Shown here piece after piece: positions 38,435-47,694 of a stretch of DNA of 64,000 nt; position 1 is the stretch's first letter, and every line of letters starts with the position of its first letter. The stretch comes from an uncultured Alphaproteobacteria bacterium (GTDB taxonomy: Bacteria; Pseudomonadota; Alphaproteobacteria; HIMB59; GCA-002718135), in the NCBI GenBank assembly GCA_902601455.1, contig CACKNC010000001.1:220240-284239 (forward strand), written 5' to 3'. The position numbers were made by a program, and so were the translations under genes. The notes below the pieces were generated by a model. It had not been told where the DNA came from. It ran no database searches and saw only the letters and a list, made by a program, of their open reading frames with translations.

Positions 38435-38462
38435 TGCGGCGATATAAATCGCCGCATTTATA
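38435..38462 (+). terminator. Stem-loop between SBP and permease genes
   Basis: TGCGGCGAT-ATAA-ATCGCCGCA perfect 9-bp stem followed by TTTATAATATT. Confidence 0.7.
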
Positions 38463-38498
38463 ATATTGATTTTCATTATAATAATCAGTTACTAAAAT

Positions 38499-39437
38499 AT
38501 GAAAAAAAAATTTCCATTTCACATTATAGTTTTTTTATTTCCTGCTTGTTTCATTTACTCAATTTTTATGATTTATCCTCTTATAGATACAATGAGAGTA
38601 AGTCTTTATACCCAAAATTTATTGGGAGAAAATATGGATGATTCTTCAGGTATTAGGGTTTTTATAGGTTTAAGAAATTATTATGATCTATTTTTTAATG
38701 ATACATGGTCTTGGCATTTTTGGAATGCACTTAAAAACAATTTATATTTTTTTCTTTTGCATGTTTCTATTCAAACGCCAATTGGTTTGCTTATTGCTGC
38801 ATTTTTATCGAATAAAGAACTAAAATTAAAAAATACATATAGAACTCTTATTTTTTTACCAGCAATGATGTCTATAGTAATAGTCGGATATATTTTTAAT
38901 TTAATTTTATCAAATTTATGGGGAATCCCTCAAACTATATTAGGTGTAGTTGGTTTAGAGCACTTATATCAGCCCTGGTTAGGTTTAAAGGGCTCAGCCT
39001 TAATAACTGTATCTTTAATATCTATTTGGCAATTTGTTGGTATTCCGATGATGTTATTTTACGCAGCATTACTTAACATACCAGAGGAAATTTTAGATGC
39101 AGCTAAAGTTGATGGCTCATCTGGATTGAACACTTTTTGGAAGATTAAATTCCCACTTATCTTACCTACAGTTGGTCTAATGTGTGTATTAACATATGTA
39201 GGCAATTTTAATGCATTTGATTTAATTTATGCAATTAAAAATATTTACGCTGGTCCAGAATTTTCTACTGACTTGATGGGGACTTTTTTTTATCGTACCT
39301 TTTTTGGTTATCAGCATCAATTAGGTAATCCTACAATGGGCGCTACTGTTGCATCTACTACTTTTGGAATAATTTTGGTTGGTGTAATAATTTATTTATT
39401 TGCATTTCAAAAAAGAATTACCAGGTATCAATATTAA
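38499..39437 (+). CDS. Sugar ABC transporter permease (CUT1, MalF/UgpA-like)
   Basis: Multi-TM, EAA loop EEILDAAKVDGSSGLNTFWKIKFPLILP. Confidence 0.85.
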   Translation: MKKKFPFHIIVFLFPACFIYSIFMIYPLIDTMRVSLYTQNLLGENMDDSSGIRVFIGLRNYYDLFFNDTWSWHFWNALKNNLYFFLLHVSIQTPIGLLIAAFLSNKELKLKNTYRTLIFLPAMMSIVIVGYIFNLILSNLWGIPQTILGVVGLEHLYQPWLGLKGSALITVSLISIWQFVGIPMMLFYAALLNIPEEILDAAKVDGSSGLNTFWKIKFPLILPTVGLMCVLTYVGNFNAFDLIYAIKNIYAGPEFSTDLMGTFFYRTFFGYQHQLGNPTMGATVASTTFGIILVGVIIYLFAFQKRITRYQY

Positions 39438-40273
39438 TGAAAAAAATATCATCTAATTTAAATTCTACAATAATGCATCTTGTATTAATAACGTATACTA
39501 TAATTTGTTTATTCCCTGTTTACTTATTAGTTAATAATTCTTTTAAATCGAGAAGGGCAATATTTAAACAACCTTTATCTTTACCTAATGAAGACACCTT
39601 TAGTTTAGGTGGTTATTTAAAAATGTTTTCAAGAATAGATTTTAGTATTTATTTTTATAACTCTGCAGTAATTACAATTATAACATTATTTTTTGTTCTT
39701 CTTTTTGGTGCTATGGCTGCATGGGCCCTTTCTGAATATAAATTTAAGGGCAATACAATGTTGGGATTATATCTAGCATTAGGAATTATGATACCAATTA
39801 AGCTAGGAACTGTAAGTATACTTCACTTAATGAACACACTTAATTTAGTAAACTCTCTAACTGGTTTAATTATTATATACATTGCACAAAGTCTTCCGTT
39901 AGCAATTTGGATCTTAACTGAATTTATGAAGCAGTTAAGTAATGAACTTAAGGAAGCCGCAAGATGTGATGGTGTAAATGAATATCAACTATTTTTTTAT
40001 ATTGTTTTGCCACTATTGAGACCTCCAATGGCAACTGTAGGTGTATTTACAATGGTTCCGGTATGGAATGATCTTTGGTGGCCTTTAATTTTAGCACCAT
40101 CTAATGGAAAGCAAACTGTTATATTGGGTATGCAGCAATATATCGGTCAATATGTAACTAATTGGAATGCTATTTTTGCTTCACTTTCTTTAGCTTTAAT
40201 CCCAGTAATTATATTTTACTTAATATTTTCAAAACAATTAATAAGAAGTATCACAGCAGGAGCTGTTAAATAA
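39437..40273 (+). CDS. Sugar ABC transporter permease (CUT1, MalG/UgpE-like)
   Basis: EAA loop NELKEAARCDGVNEYQLFFYIVLPLLRP. Confidence 0.85.
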   Translation: MKKISSNLNSTIMHLVLITYTIICLFPVYLLVNNSFKSRRAIFKQPLSLPNEDTFSLGGYLKMFSRIDFSIYFYNSAVITIITLFFVLLFGAMAAWALSEYKFKGNTMLGLYLALGIMIPIKLGTVSILHLMNTLNLVNSLTGLIIIYIAQSLPLAIWILTEFMKQLSNELKEAARCDGVNEYQLFFYIVLPLLRPPMATVGVFTMVPVWNDLWWPLILAPSNGKQTVILGMQQYIGQYVTNWNAIFASLSLALIPVIIFYLIFSKQLIRSITAGAVK

Positions 40274-40289
40274 TTTATAATAATGTTTA

Positions 40290-40967
40290 ATGAATAAAAA
40301 AAATAATTTTATTATTAAAGGTTTAAAAAAATCATTAATTGCTTCTTGTCAGCCAATCCCTAAAGGACCATTAGACTCTTCTTCCTTTATTCTAGCTTCA
40401 GCAAAAGCTTCAATAATAGGTGGGGCAAAAGCGTTGAGAATAGAAGGATTTAAAAATATAAAAGTTGTAAAAAAAAACATAAATTTACCAGTTATTGGAA
40501 TTAAAAAAAGAATATCTTCAAAATACCCTATTATTATTACGCCCTTGTTAAGTGATGTTGAAAAATTAGCTGAGTTGAACGCTGATATAATTGCTTTTGA
40601 CTCAACATTGAGAAATAGGCCTTTTTCAGTTACTAAATTAATTTCAAAAATACATTCATATAAAAAATTAGCTATGGCAGATTGTTCATGCGTTAAAGAT
40701 GCTCTTAATGCTTTTGATAATGGAGCTGATATATTATCAACAACTCTTTCTGGTTATACAGGCGAAAAGCCAATACCTAAAAATCCTGATTTTAAATTAT
40801 TAGTTTCATTAATCAATAAATTTAAAGTTCCTATAATAGCTGAGGGCAGGTTTAATACTCCAGTTTTATTTAAAAAAGCTATCGATGCAGGAGCTCATTC
40901 GGTTGTAGTTGGAACTGCTTTAAATAGAATAGAGATAATAACGAGATCATTTTTAGATGATAAATAA
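40290..40967 (+). CDS. nanE: Putative N-acetylmannosamine-6-phosphate 2-epimerase
   Basis: GLKKSLIASCQPIP, GGAKALRIEG, MADCSCVKDALNAFDNGADILSTTLSGYT, AEGRFNTP. Confidence 0.8.
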   Translation: MNKKNNFIIKGLKKSLIASCQPIPKGPLDSSSFILASAKASIIGGAKALRIEGFKNIKVVKKNINLPVIGIKKRISSKYPIIITPLLSDVEKLAELNADIIAFDSTLRNRPFSVTKLISKIHSYKKLAMADCSCVKDALNAFDNGADILSTTLSGYTGEKPIPKNPDFKLLVSLINKFKVPIIAEGRFNTPVLFKKAIDAGAHSVVVGTALNRIEIITRSFLDDK

Positions 40968-41841
40968 AAAAAAGTATATTGTTGCTGTTGATATAGGGGG
41001 CACAAAAATAAATATAGGATATTTTAATAATAGTAAATTAATCAAAGTTAATAGGCTTCCAACTAAAAAATATGGCCCTGATAATATTGATACAATTTCT
41101 CAAATTTTAATTAACTCTAAAATAAATATATCGGCAATTTGTTTGTCACTTACAGGTTTAATAAACAATGAAGGATTATGGAATCCCATTAATAAGGTAA
41201 CTTTAGGTGATTTTAAAAATTTTCCAGTAATAAAAACTCTAAAAAATATATTCCAAATTCCTGTTTATGCACTCGGAGATACTCAGGCGGCTGCTTTAGG
41301 TGAAATGTATTATGGAAGTGGTAAAAATTTAGAAAGTTTTTTTTATTTAACAATTTCCACAGGAATAGGTGGTAGTATTATTCATAAAAAAAATTTATTT
41401 GATGGTAAAGTATCAGACATTGGATCTATAGGGCATAGTGTTATAAAATATAATGGTAGGTTATGTGGCTGTGGTAAAAGAGGATGTTTAGAAGCATACT
41501 CTTCTGGAAATGCTCTAATAAAAAAAAACAAAATAAAAAAGTGTCAAAATACTAAAGATCTTCTCACAAAATTTAAAAATAATTTGCAAACCAAAAAAAT
41601 AGTAAATGAAGCAGCATCAATGATAGCTCAAAGCATTATTAATGTGAACGTATTAATAAGAATAAATTATTTTATAATTGGTGGAAGCGTTGGTTTGAAT
41701 TCATATTTTTACTTAACAATTTTAGAGAAATTGAAACAAACCCAATTTACTGTTAAAATAAAAAAAGCAAAACTACGATCTAAAGCTGAATTGTACGGAT
41801 GTTTCGTTTATATAAACAAAAAACTATTTTTACAGAAATGA
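40957..41841 (+). CDS. ROK-family sugar kinase (NanK-like)
   Basis: VAVDIGGTKINIGYF, LTISTGIGGSII, ROK zinc motif LCGCGKRGCLEAYSSG. Confidence 0.85.
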   Translation: MINKKKYIVAVDIGGTKINIGYFNNSKLIKVNRLPTKKYGPDNIDTISQILINSKINISAICLSLTGLINNEGLWNPINKVTLGDFKNFPVIKTLKNIFQIPVYALGDTQAAALGEMYYGSGKNLESFFYLTISTGIGGSIIHKKNLFDGKVSDIGSIGHSVIKYNGRLCGCGKRGCLEAYSSGNALIKKNKIKKCQNTKDLLTKFKNNLQTKKIVNEAASMIAQSIINVNVLIRINYFIIGGSVGLNSYFYLTILEKLKQTQFTVKIKKAKLRSKAELYGCFVYINKKLFLQK

Positions 41842-42929
41842 CAAATTCCAATAAAGTTTCAGGAAAAATTATTAACTATAATGACTCATATTCAGGTGAA
41901 ATAACTTTTGACGAAAACATTCTCAACATAAATAAAATAGAAGAAATTAATTCTAAAAATTATATTATACCTGGTTTTGTAGACTTGCATTGCCATGGTG
42001 GCGGTGGATTTGATACCATGGATGGAGTTCAGGCAATACAAAAAATGTCATCATATCATTTGTTTAAAGGTACAACATCACTTTTGGCAACCACTTGGAC
42101 AAGTTCTTTTGAGCATACCTATACTGCGCTAAAAGATTTTAATTCATTAATTGATATGAATTCTAATTTAATAGGTGTTCATCTCGAGGGTCCTTTTATT
42201 AACCCTGAAAAACTTGGAGCTCAACCAGCTTTAGCAATTGAGCCATCAATTGATTTTATAGAAAAAATCAATGAAATTGCTGATATTAAAACAATTACAT
42301 TGGCGCCTGAAATAAAAGGCATGGAAATGTTTATTCCTTTTTTAATTGATAAAAATATAAATGTTCAGTTTGGTCATACACTTGCAGATAGTAAAACGTG
42401 CAAAAAATATATGAATTCTAATGATGTTAGTTTTACTCATTTATATAATGCGATGTCAGATAATAATCACAGAAATCCGGGTGCTCTCTCAGCAGCTCTA
42501 AATAATGGTAAATTTGCTGAAGTAATTTGTGATTTAAACCATGTTAGTGAAGAGGCTATTCTCATTGCTAAAAAATGCATTCCTGATTTATACGCTATTA
42601 CTGACTCAATAGCGGCTTCAGGGATGAAAGATGGTAGTTATAAGTTTGCAAATGTTGAGATTGAAAAGAAGAATAATAAAGTATACCTAAACGGAACCAA
42701 TACGCTTGCAGGTAGTGTTCTTAACATGCATGATACTTTTTTAAATTTATTAAAAATGAAAATTTCAATTAAGGATGCTGTTAGAATGACAAGTTATTCA
42801 GCAGCTAAGTTTCTAAAGAAAGAAGATATAGGAGTTATTGATGATGGAAAAAAAGCAAATTTTTTAATATTAGATCATGACTTTAATATCAAAAGTATTT
42901 ATTTAAATGGAAAGCTCATAAATGGTTAA
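41838..42929 (+). CDS. nagA: N-acetylglucosamine-6-phosphate deacetylase
   Basis: PGFVDLHCHGGGGFDTMDG, GVHLEGPFINPEKLGAQ, FTHLYNAMSD; start at ATGA overlap with previous stop rather than ORF-track 41799. Confidence 0.9.
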   Translation: MTNSNKVSGKIINYNDSYSGEITFDENILNINKIEEINSKNYIIPGFVDLHCHGGGGFDTMDGVQAIQKMSSYHLFKGTTSLLATTWTSSFEHTYTALKDFNSLIDMNSNLIGVHLEGPFINPEKLGAQPALAIEPSIDFIEKINEIADIKTITLAPEIKGMEMFIPFLIDKNINVQFGHTLADSKTCKKYMNSNDVSFTHLYNAMSDNNHRNPGALSAALNNGKFAEVICDLNHVSEEAILIAKKCIPDLYAITDSIAASGMKDGSYKFANVEIEKKNNKVYLNGTNTLAGSVLNMHDTFLNLLKMKISIKDAVRMTSYSAAKFLKKEDIGVIDDGKKANFLILDHDFNIKSIYLNGKLING

Positions 42930-43944
42930 CTCTTTAGTTTTAGATGAAGCCTTAAGCATTCCAAATATCATTGATGATTTTTCTCAAGTGGATAAAAATC
43001 CTTATGAAAATATATCTAAGCTAATAAATCAAAAAAAAATAAAATATGTTGTAACAATTGCAAGGGGAACTTCAGATTGTGCTGCATTATATAGCTCTTA
43101 TATGTTTGCAAAGCATCTAGGACTTCCAACATATAGCTTGCCTCCTTCTATTATTACTTTGGAACAATCTAAGTTTGATTTTTCAGAAGCTTTGGTAATA
43201 GTTATTTCGCAATCTGGAAAAAGCGCTGATCTAGTAGAATGTGAGAGAAAGTCTAGATTAATGGGAGCAAATACAGTTATCATAACAAATAATGTTGAGA
43301 GCCCGATAATTAATGAGGCAAATTATTTCTTAAATATGTTTGCTGGAGATGAAAAAAGTGTTGCAGCAACTAAAACGTTTACTCAAACTTTGTTGGTTTT
43401 AATAAAGTTGGTTTTTGTATGCTTAGGTAAAAAAAATATTAATGATGATATAAAAAAAATGAGTGAAATCATAGTTAATGACTCAGGCAATGAATGGAAC
43501 ACAGATATAATTGATAAAAGTATAAATACAGGTTTCATAATAGGTAGAGGGGTTGGATTTGCTCTTTCTAACGAGATTTCTCTTAAATTTAAAGAGCTAT
43601 GTCAAGAAATGATTGAGCCTTTTAGTAGTGCTGAAGTAATGCACGGTCCGAAAAGCTTAATAGAAAATTCTTTTAAATTATTTCTTTTAGGCATGAATGA
43701 TAAGAGTGGCCAAACTGTAAATAATGACGTTCATGAGCTAAAAAATTATACCAATTTAATTTATGAAATGTCTTCAAATGAAAATGTAAAATCGAATTTT
43801 TTTTATCCATCTAATAAAATTTTAGAACTAGACTCAGTCATTTTAATGTCCAAGTTTTATCCATGGATAATAGGTTACACAATTAAAAAAGGTCTAAATC
43901 CTGATAAGCCACGTTATTTAACAAAAGTAACACAAACTTTTTAA
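42922..43944 (+). CDS. SIS-domain glucosamine-6-phosphate deaminase/isomerase-like protein (GlmS-C/AgaS type)
   Basis: ARGTSDCAALYSSYMFAK, VISQSGKSADLVE, GRGVGFALSNEISLKFKELCQEMIEPFSSAEVMHGP. Confidence 0.8.
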   Translation: MVNSLVLDEALSIPNIIDDFSQVDKNPYENISKLINQKKIKYVVTIARGTSDCAALYSSYMFAKHLGLPTYSLPPSIITLEQSKFDFSEALVIVISQSGKSADLVECERKSRLMGANTVIITNNVESPIINEANYFLNMFAGDEKSVAATKTFTQTLLVLIKLVFVCLGKKNINDDIKKMSEIIVNDSGNEWNTDIIDKSINTGFIIGRGVGFALSNEISLKFKELCQEMIEPFSSAEVMHGPKSLIENSFKLFLLGMNDKSGQTVNNDVHELKNYTNLIYEMSSNENVKSNFFYPSNKILELDSVILMSKFYPWIIGYTIKKGLNPDKPRYLTKVTQTF

Positions 43945-43948
43945 TTTC

Positions 43949-45568
43949 TTGGATAATTTTGATCTAGTTATAGTAGGTGCTGGTTCAGCTGGGTGTATTG
44001 TTGCAAATAATATAATCAACACTACTAACTATAGAGTATTACTAATTGAAGCTGGACCAAGTGATAATAATCCTACTATTCAAGTTCCCCTTGGATATGG
44101 AATGACTTTTTATCATAAGGCTATGAATTGGAATTTTTATTCTAAAGCTCAAACTGAACTTAAAAATAGAGAAATTTATTATCCGCGTGGAAAGGTGATT
44201 GGAGGATCTGGGTCAATCAATGCTATGATTTACGCTCGTGGATTGAAATCAGATTATGAGAATTGGAATTTAAATTCTAATTGGTCTTGGGAAAATATTA
44301 AATCTACATTTAATGAATTAGAGTATGCTGTTAATGAAGAAAAAAATCAATTACCAGTAAATAAAATTCCTGTTAATGATGTCAGTTCTCAACATCATCC
44401 AATTCTTGATAATTTTTTTAAAGCATCTAAAGAATTTAACTTTGATTTTAATAAACAACTAAAAAGTACAACTGAAAATCAAGTAGGACATTATAATGTT
44501 AATACTTATAAGGGTTTTAGAAATTCATCAGCTAAATCGTTCTTAAAGCCAATAAAAAATCATCCTAATTTAACTATTTTAACAAAAACAGAAGTCTTGA
44601 AATTAAATTTTAAAAATAAAAAAATTTCTAGTTTAAATATAAAACATAAAGACAAAACTCTAGAGGTAAAACCGAAAATAGGAACCATTCTATCAAGTGG
44701 TTCAATAATGACACCTTATTTATTATTAAAATCAGGTATAGGTAATCCTGCTGATTTAAATAAATTTAACATTCCTGTAGTATTAAATAGTCCCCATGTA
44801 GGTAAAAACTTCCAAGATCATCTAGGTTTAGATTATCTATATAAAACTTATTTTCCAACTCTTAATAAAGATCTGGGAACTTGGAGCGGAAGAGTAAAAT
44901 CACTTTTACAATATATTTATAATAGAAAAGGCCCTTTATCTCTTAGTCTTAATCAAGGAGGAGGGTATATTAATTGGAATTCTCGTGATCCCTATCCAAA
45001 TATTCAATTATATTTTAATCCACTTACGTATTCAGTTTCATTTAAAAATAAAAGACCGTTACTTAAGACTGATAAATTTAATGGATTCATAATAGGTTTT
45101 AATTCTTGTAGACCTAAAAGTCTTGGTGAAGTAAATTTAAAAAAAATAGATAATGATTTCGTGCCTAGTATTGACCCAAGATATCTATCAGATGAAAGGG
45201 ATATTCATGATTTATACTCGACATTTGATTTTATTCGAAAATTTTCTGCAAATCAAAATATAAATAAAATCATTGAGTCTCCCGTCAGCATTGACCCTAT
45301 TAATTCAAGTGATGAGGAGTTGCTTGATCATTTTAAATCAAAATCTACAACAGTCTATCACCCTTGTGGAACCTGTCGAATGAGTAAAAGTATTCAACAG
45401 GGTGTTGTGTCTGAAAAACTTAAGGTTCACGGTCTGGAAAATTTATGGATAGTTGATGCATCCATAATGCCAAATATTACCTCAGGTAATATAAACGCTC
45501 CTGTTATGATGCTTGCACATTTGTCTAGTAAAATTATTATAGACGATTTAAAACAAAAATATCAATGA
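43949..45568 (+). CDS. GMC-family FAD oxidoreductase (choline dehydrogenase-like), TTG start
   Basis: DLVIVGAGSAGCIVAN, GGSGSINAMIYARG, YHPCGTCRMSK, GLENLWIVDASIMPNITSGNINAPVMMLA. Confidence 0.85.
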   Translation: MDNFDLVIVGAGSAGCIVANNIINTTNYRVLLIEAGPSDNNPTIQVPLGYGMTFYHKAMNWNFYSKAQTELKNREIYYPRGKVIGGSGSINAMIYARGLKSDYENWNLNSNWSWENIKSTFNELEYAVNEEKNQLPVNKIPVNDVSSQHHPILDNFFKASKEFNFDFNKQLKSTTENQVGHYNVNTYKGFRNSSAKSFLKPIKNHPNLTILTKTEVLKLNFKNKKISSLNIKHKDKTLEVKPKIGTILSSGSIMTPYLLLKSGIGNPADLNKFNIPVVLNSPHVGKNFQDHLGLDYLYKTYFPTLNKDLGTWSGRVKSLLQYIYNRKGPLSLSLNQGGGYINWNSRDPYPNIQLYFNPLTYSVSFKNKRPLLKTDKFNGFIIGFNSCRPKSLGEVNLKKIDNDFVPSIDPRYLSDERDIHDLYSTFDFIRKFSANQNINKIIESPVSIDPINSSDEELLDHFKSKSTTVYHPCGTCRMSKSIQQGVVSEKLKVHGLENLWIVDASIMPNITSGNINAPVMMLAHLSSKIIIDDLKQKYQ

Positions 45569-46668
45569 AGATTAAAAAACTAGAAACTTTCACAAAACCT
45601 TATGTTAGTTTTGTAAAAACAACTTTAGAGGATGGCTCTCAAGGCTTTGGTCAAATGTCAACGTATCATGCAGATATTACTGCTCAAATATTTCACAAAC
45701 AAGTCGCCCCGTGGGTTTTAGAAAAATCGTGGGAAGATTTTAATGATATCGAAAATTTAGTGTTGGAAAAAGAGCACAAATTTCCTGGATCATATTTGTT
45801 GAGAGCCATAGCAGGTCTTGATACTTCTTTGTGGGACCTAAAAGGTAAATTAGAAAATAAGCCTGTAACAGAACTAATAGGCGGCAATACAGGCTCACTA
45901 AAAGTATATGGTTCATCAATGAAAAGAGATATTAGCGCTATTGATGAAGCCGATCGTTTTAAAAAGCTATTTCAAGAAAAAGGAATTGATGCTTTTAAAT
46001 TTAGAATTGGAGCTGAATGTGGACGAGGATTAGATGAATGGGATGGTAGGACAGAAGATATTGTAAAAACAATAAATAAATCACTTGATAGCTCTGTACT
46101 AAAATTAGTAGATGCAAATAGTTGCTTCTCTTCAAACCAAGCCATTGAAATTGGAAAACTATTAGAAGATAATAATGTTACACATTTTGAGGAACCTTGC
46201 CCTTATTGGGAGCCTGAAGAAACAAAAAAAGTTACCGACGCACTTGCTATTGATGTTACAGGCGGTGAACAAGACTGTGATATAAGAATTTGGAATGATA
46301 TGGTTAAAAATAATATAGTAAATATTTTTCAGCCAGATGTTATGTATTTAGGTGGACTTACAAGAACTTTGCAGGTTGCAAAAATAATAGAAGAGGGTGG
46401 ATTCATATGCACCCCTCATGCTGCAAATTTGTCATTAGTCACAATGTGCACAATGCATTTATTAAAAGCTATACCTAATGCAGGACCATACCTAGAGCTT
46501 TCAATTGAGGGTGAAGACTATTATCCATGGCAACAAGATTTATTTTTAGATAATCCTTTCAAAGTGGAAAATGGATGTGTTAATGTTAGTGATAAACCTG
46601 GATGGGGTATAATTATTAATCCTGATTGGTTAGATAGCTCTGAATACCACGTGTCAGAAGTTAATTAA
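45565..46668 (+). CDS. Enolase-superfamily protein (mandelate racemase/muconate lactonizing type)
   Basis: FKFRIG, KLVDANS, FEEPCP, GGEQD, TPHAAN ligand/catalytic motifs. Confidence 0.85.
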   Translation: MKIKKLETFTKPYVSFVKTTLEDGSQGFGQMSTYHADITAQIFHKQVAPWVLEKSWEDFNDIENLVLEKEHKFPGSYLLRAIAGLDTSLWDLKGKLENKPVTELIGGNTGSLKVYGSSMKRDISAIDEADRFKKLFQEKGIDAFKFRIGAECGRGLDEWDGRTEDIVKTINKSLDSSVLKLVDANSCFSSNQAIEIGKLLEDNNVTHFEEPCPYWEPEETKKVTDALAIDVTGGEQDCDIRIWNDMVKNNIVNIFQPDVMYLGGLTRTLQVAKIIEEGGFICTPHAANLSLVTMCTMHLLKAIPNAGPYLELSIEGEDYYPWQQDLFLDNPFKVENGCVNVSDKPGWGIIINPDWLDSSEYHVSEVN

Positions 46669-46671
46669 TTA

Positions 46672-46700
46672 TTTACATTGACTAAAACTAAAAATATAAT
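46672..46700 (+). promoter_or_regulatory. Sigma70-like promoter for Cys-rich small protein
   Basis: TTTACA-N17-TATAAT directly upstream of the 46721 ORF. Confidence 0.55.
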
Positions 46701-46720
46701 TCTAAAAAAAAGGATTTTAT

Positions 46721-46915
46721 ATGGCAACTTATGAATGTAAAACTTGTGGAATGTCGGTAAATGCATCTTGTGCAAAATGTGATGAACCTCTTCAGAATGA
46801 CATATTAGTTAAGGATGATGGTTCTGAAGTACAAATTTCAAAATGCCCTAGCGGTCATGGAAAAATTAAATCACCAATGTGCTGTGGCGCAGATATGACT
46901 TGCTCTTTAGGCTAG
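46721..46915 (+). CDS. 64-aa Cys-rich, zinc-ribbon-like protein
   Basis: CKTCGM...CAKC...CPSGHG...CCGADMTC; own promoter and RBS-like AAGGA. Confidence 0.7.
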   Translation: MATYECKTCGMSVNASCAKCDEPLQNDILVKDDGSEVQISKCPSGHGKIKSPMCCGADMTCSLG

Positions 46916-47694
46916 TATAAAAAACTATTAATTTTCTCATTTACAACATTGGCTTGTTCTATCGTTGCCCCATGTTTAGCATTCTTAATAATAAATAAAC
47001 TGCTATTTTTGATTTCTTTACTAATACCCTCACTCATGAGAGGTGTTGAACCAACTTCGTTTTCCCCAGTCATGATTAAAGTTGGCATATTAAAAACACT
47101 ATAATTTATGTGATGCTTATCAGAATTAACAAATATTTTATATGCAGGTAAAAAATTTTGATTATTTTTCTTTTCTAATAAATTATAAAAAAAATCGAAA
47201 ACTTCTGGATTGGTATTTAAATAATCTTCAGAAAACCATCTTTGAATGGAATTTATAGTTATGCTTTCTCCATTAACAGCATCGTTATACCTCCTTTGTA
47301 CTGTTTGAATTTGTTTATCAGACCTTTTATAAACACTTCCTATTAAAACTAATTTATTTACTTTTTCATAAAATTTTTCTGTAAAATGTTGAGCCACAAG
47401 TGCACCGATCGAAAACCCAACAATATTTATTTTTTCTATTTGTAATTCATTAATTAAATTAAGTAATTGATTGCTATAAATTTCAAAACTTAAATCTTTA
47501 TAATCTCCATTTGATTGACCATGATTAAGAAGGTCATAAAATATAACAGATTTATTTTGAAAGTAATTTTTCTGAGGATACCACATTGTGTTATCCAATC
47601 CAACACCATGTATAAAAATTGTGCTTAAAGATTTATTTATTGTGCTATATTCAAAGTAATTTCCATGGCTGTCTTTATATTTTTCTAATTTCAT
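46912..47694 (-). CDS. Alpha/beta hydrolase
   Basis: FIHGVGLDNTMW oxyanion region, nucleophile elbow GFSIGA, catalytic His NAKHGATIEQ. Confidence 0.8.
   Translation of the reverse strand: MKLEKYKDSHGNYFEYSTINKSLSTIFIHGVGLDNTMWYPQKNYFQNKSVIFYDLLNHGQSNGDYKDLSFEIYSNQLLNLINELQIEKINIVGFSIGALVAQHFTEKFYEKVNKLVLIGSVYKRSDKQIQTVQRRYNDAVNGESITINSIQRWFSEDYLNTNPEVFDFFYNLLEKKNNQNFLPAYKIFVNSDKHHINYSVFNMPTLIMTGENEVGSTPLMSEGISKEIKNSSLFIIKNAKHGATIEQANVVNEKINSFLY

Noticed and set aside
38432-38641. 69-aa ORF starting in the SBP-permease hairpin
   Set aside because: Start lies in the stem-loop and it overlaps the permease start in another frame; no homology features.
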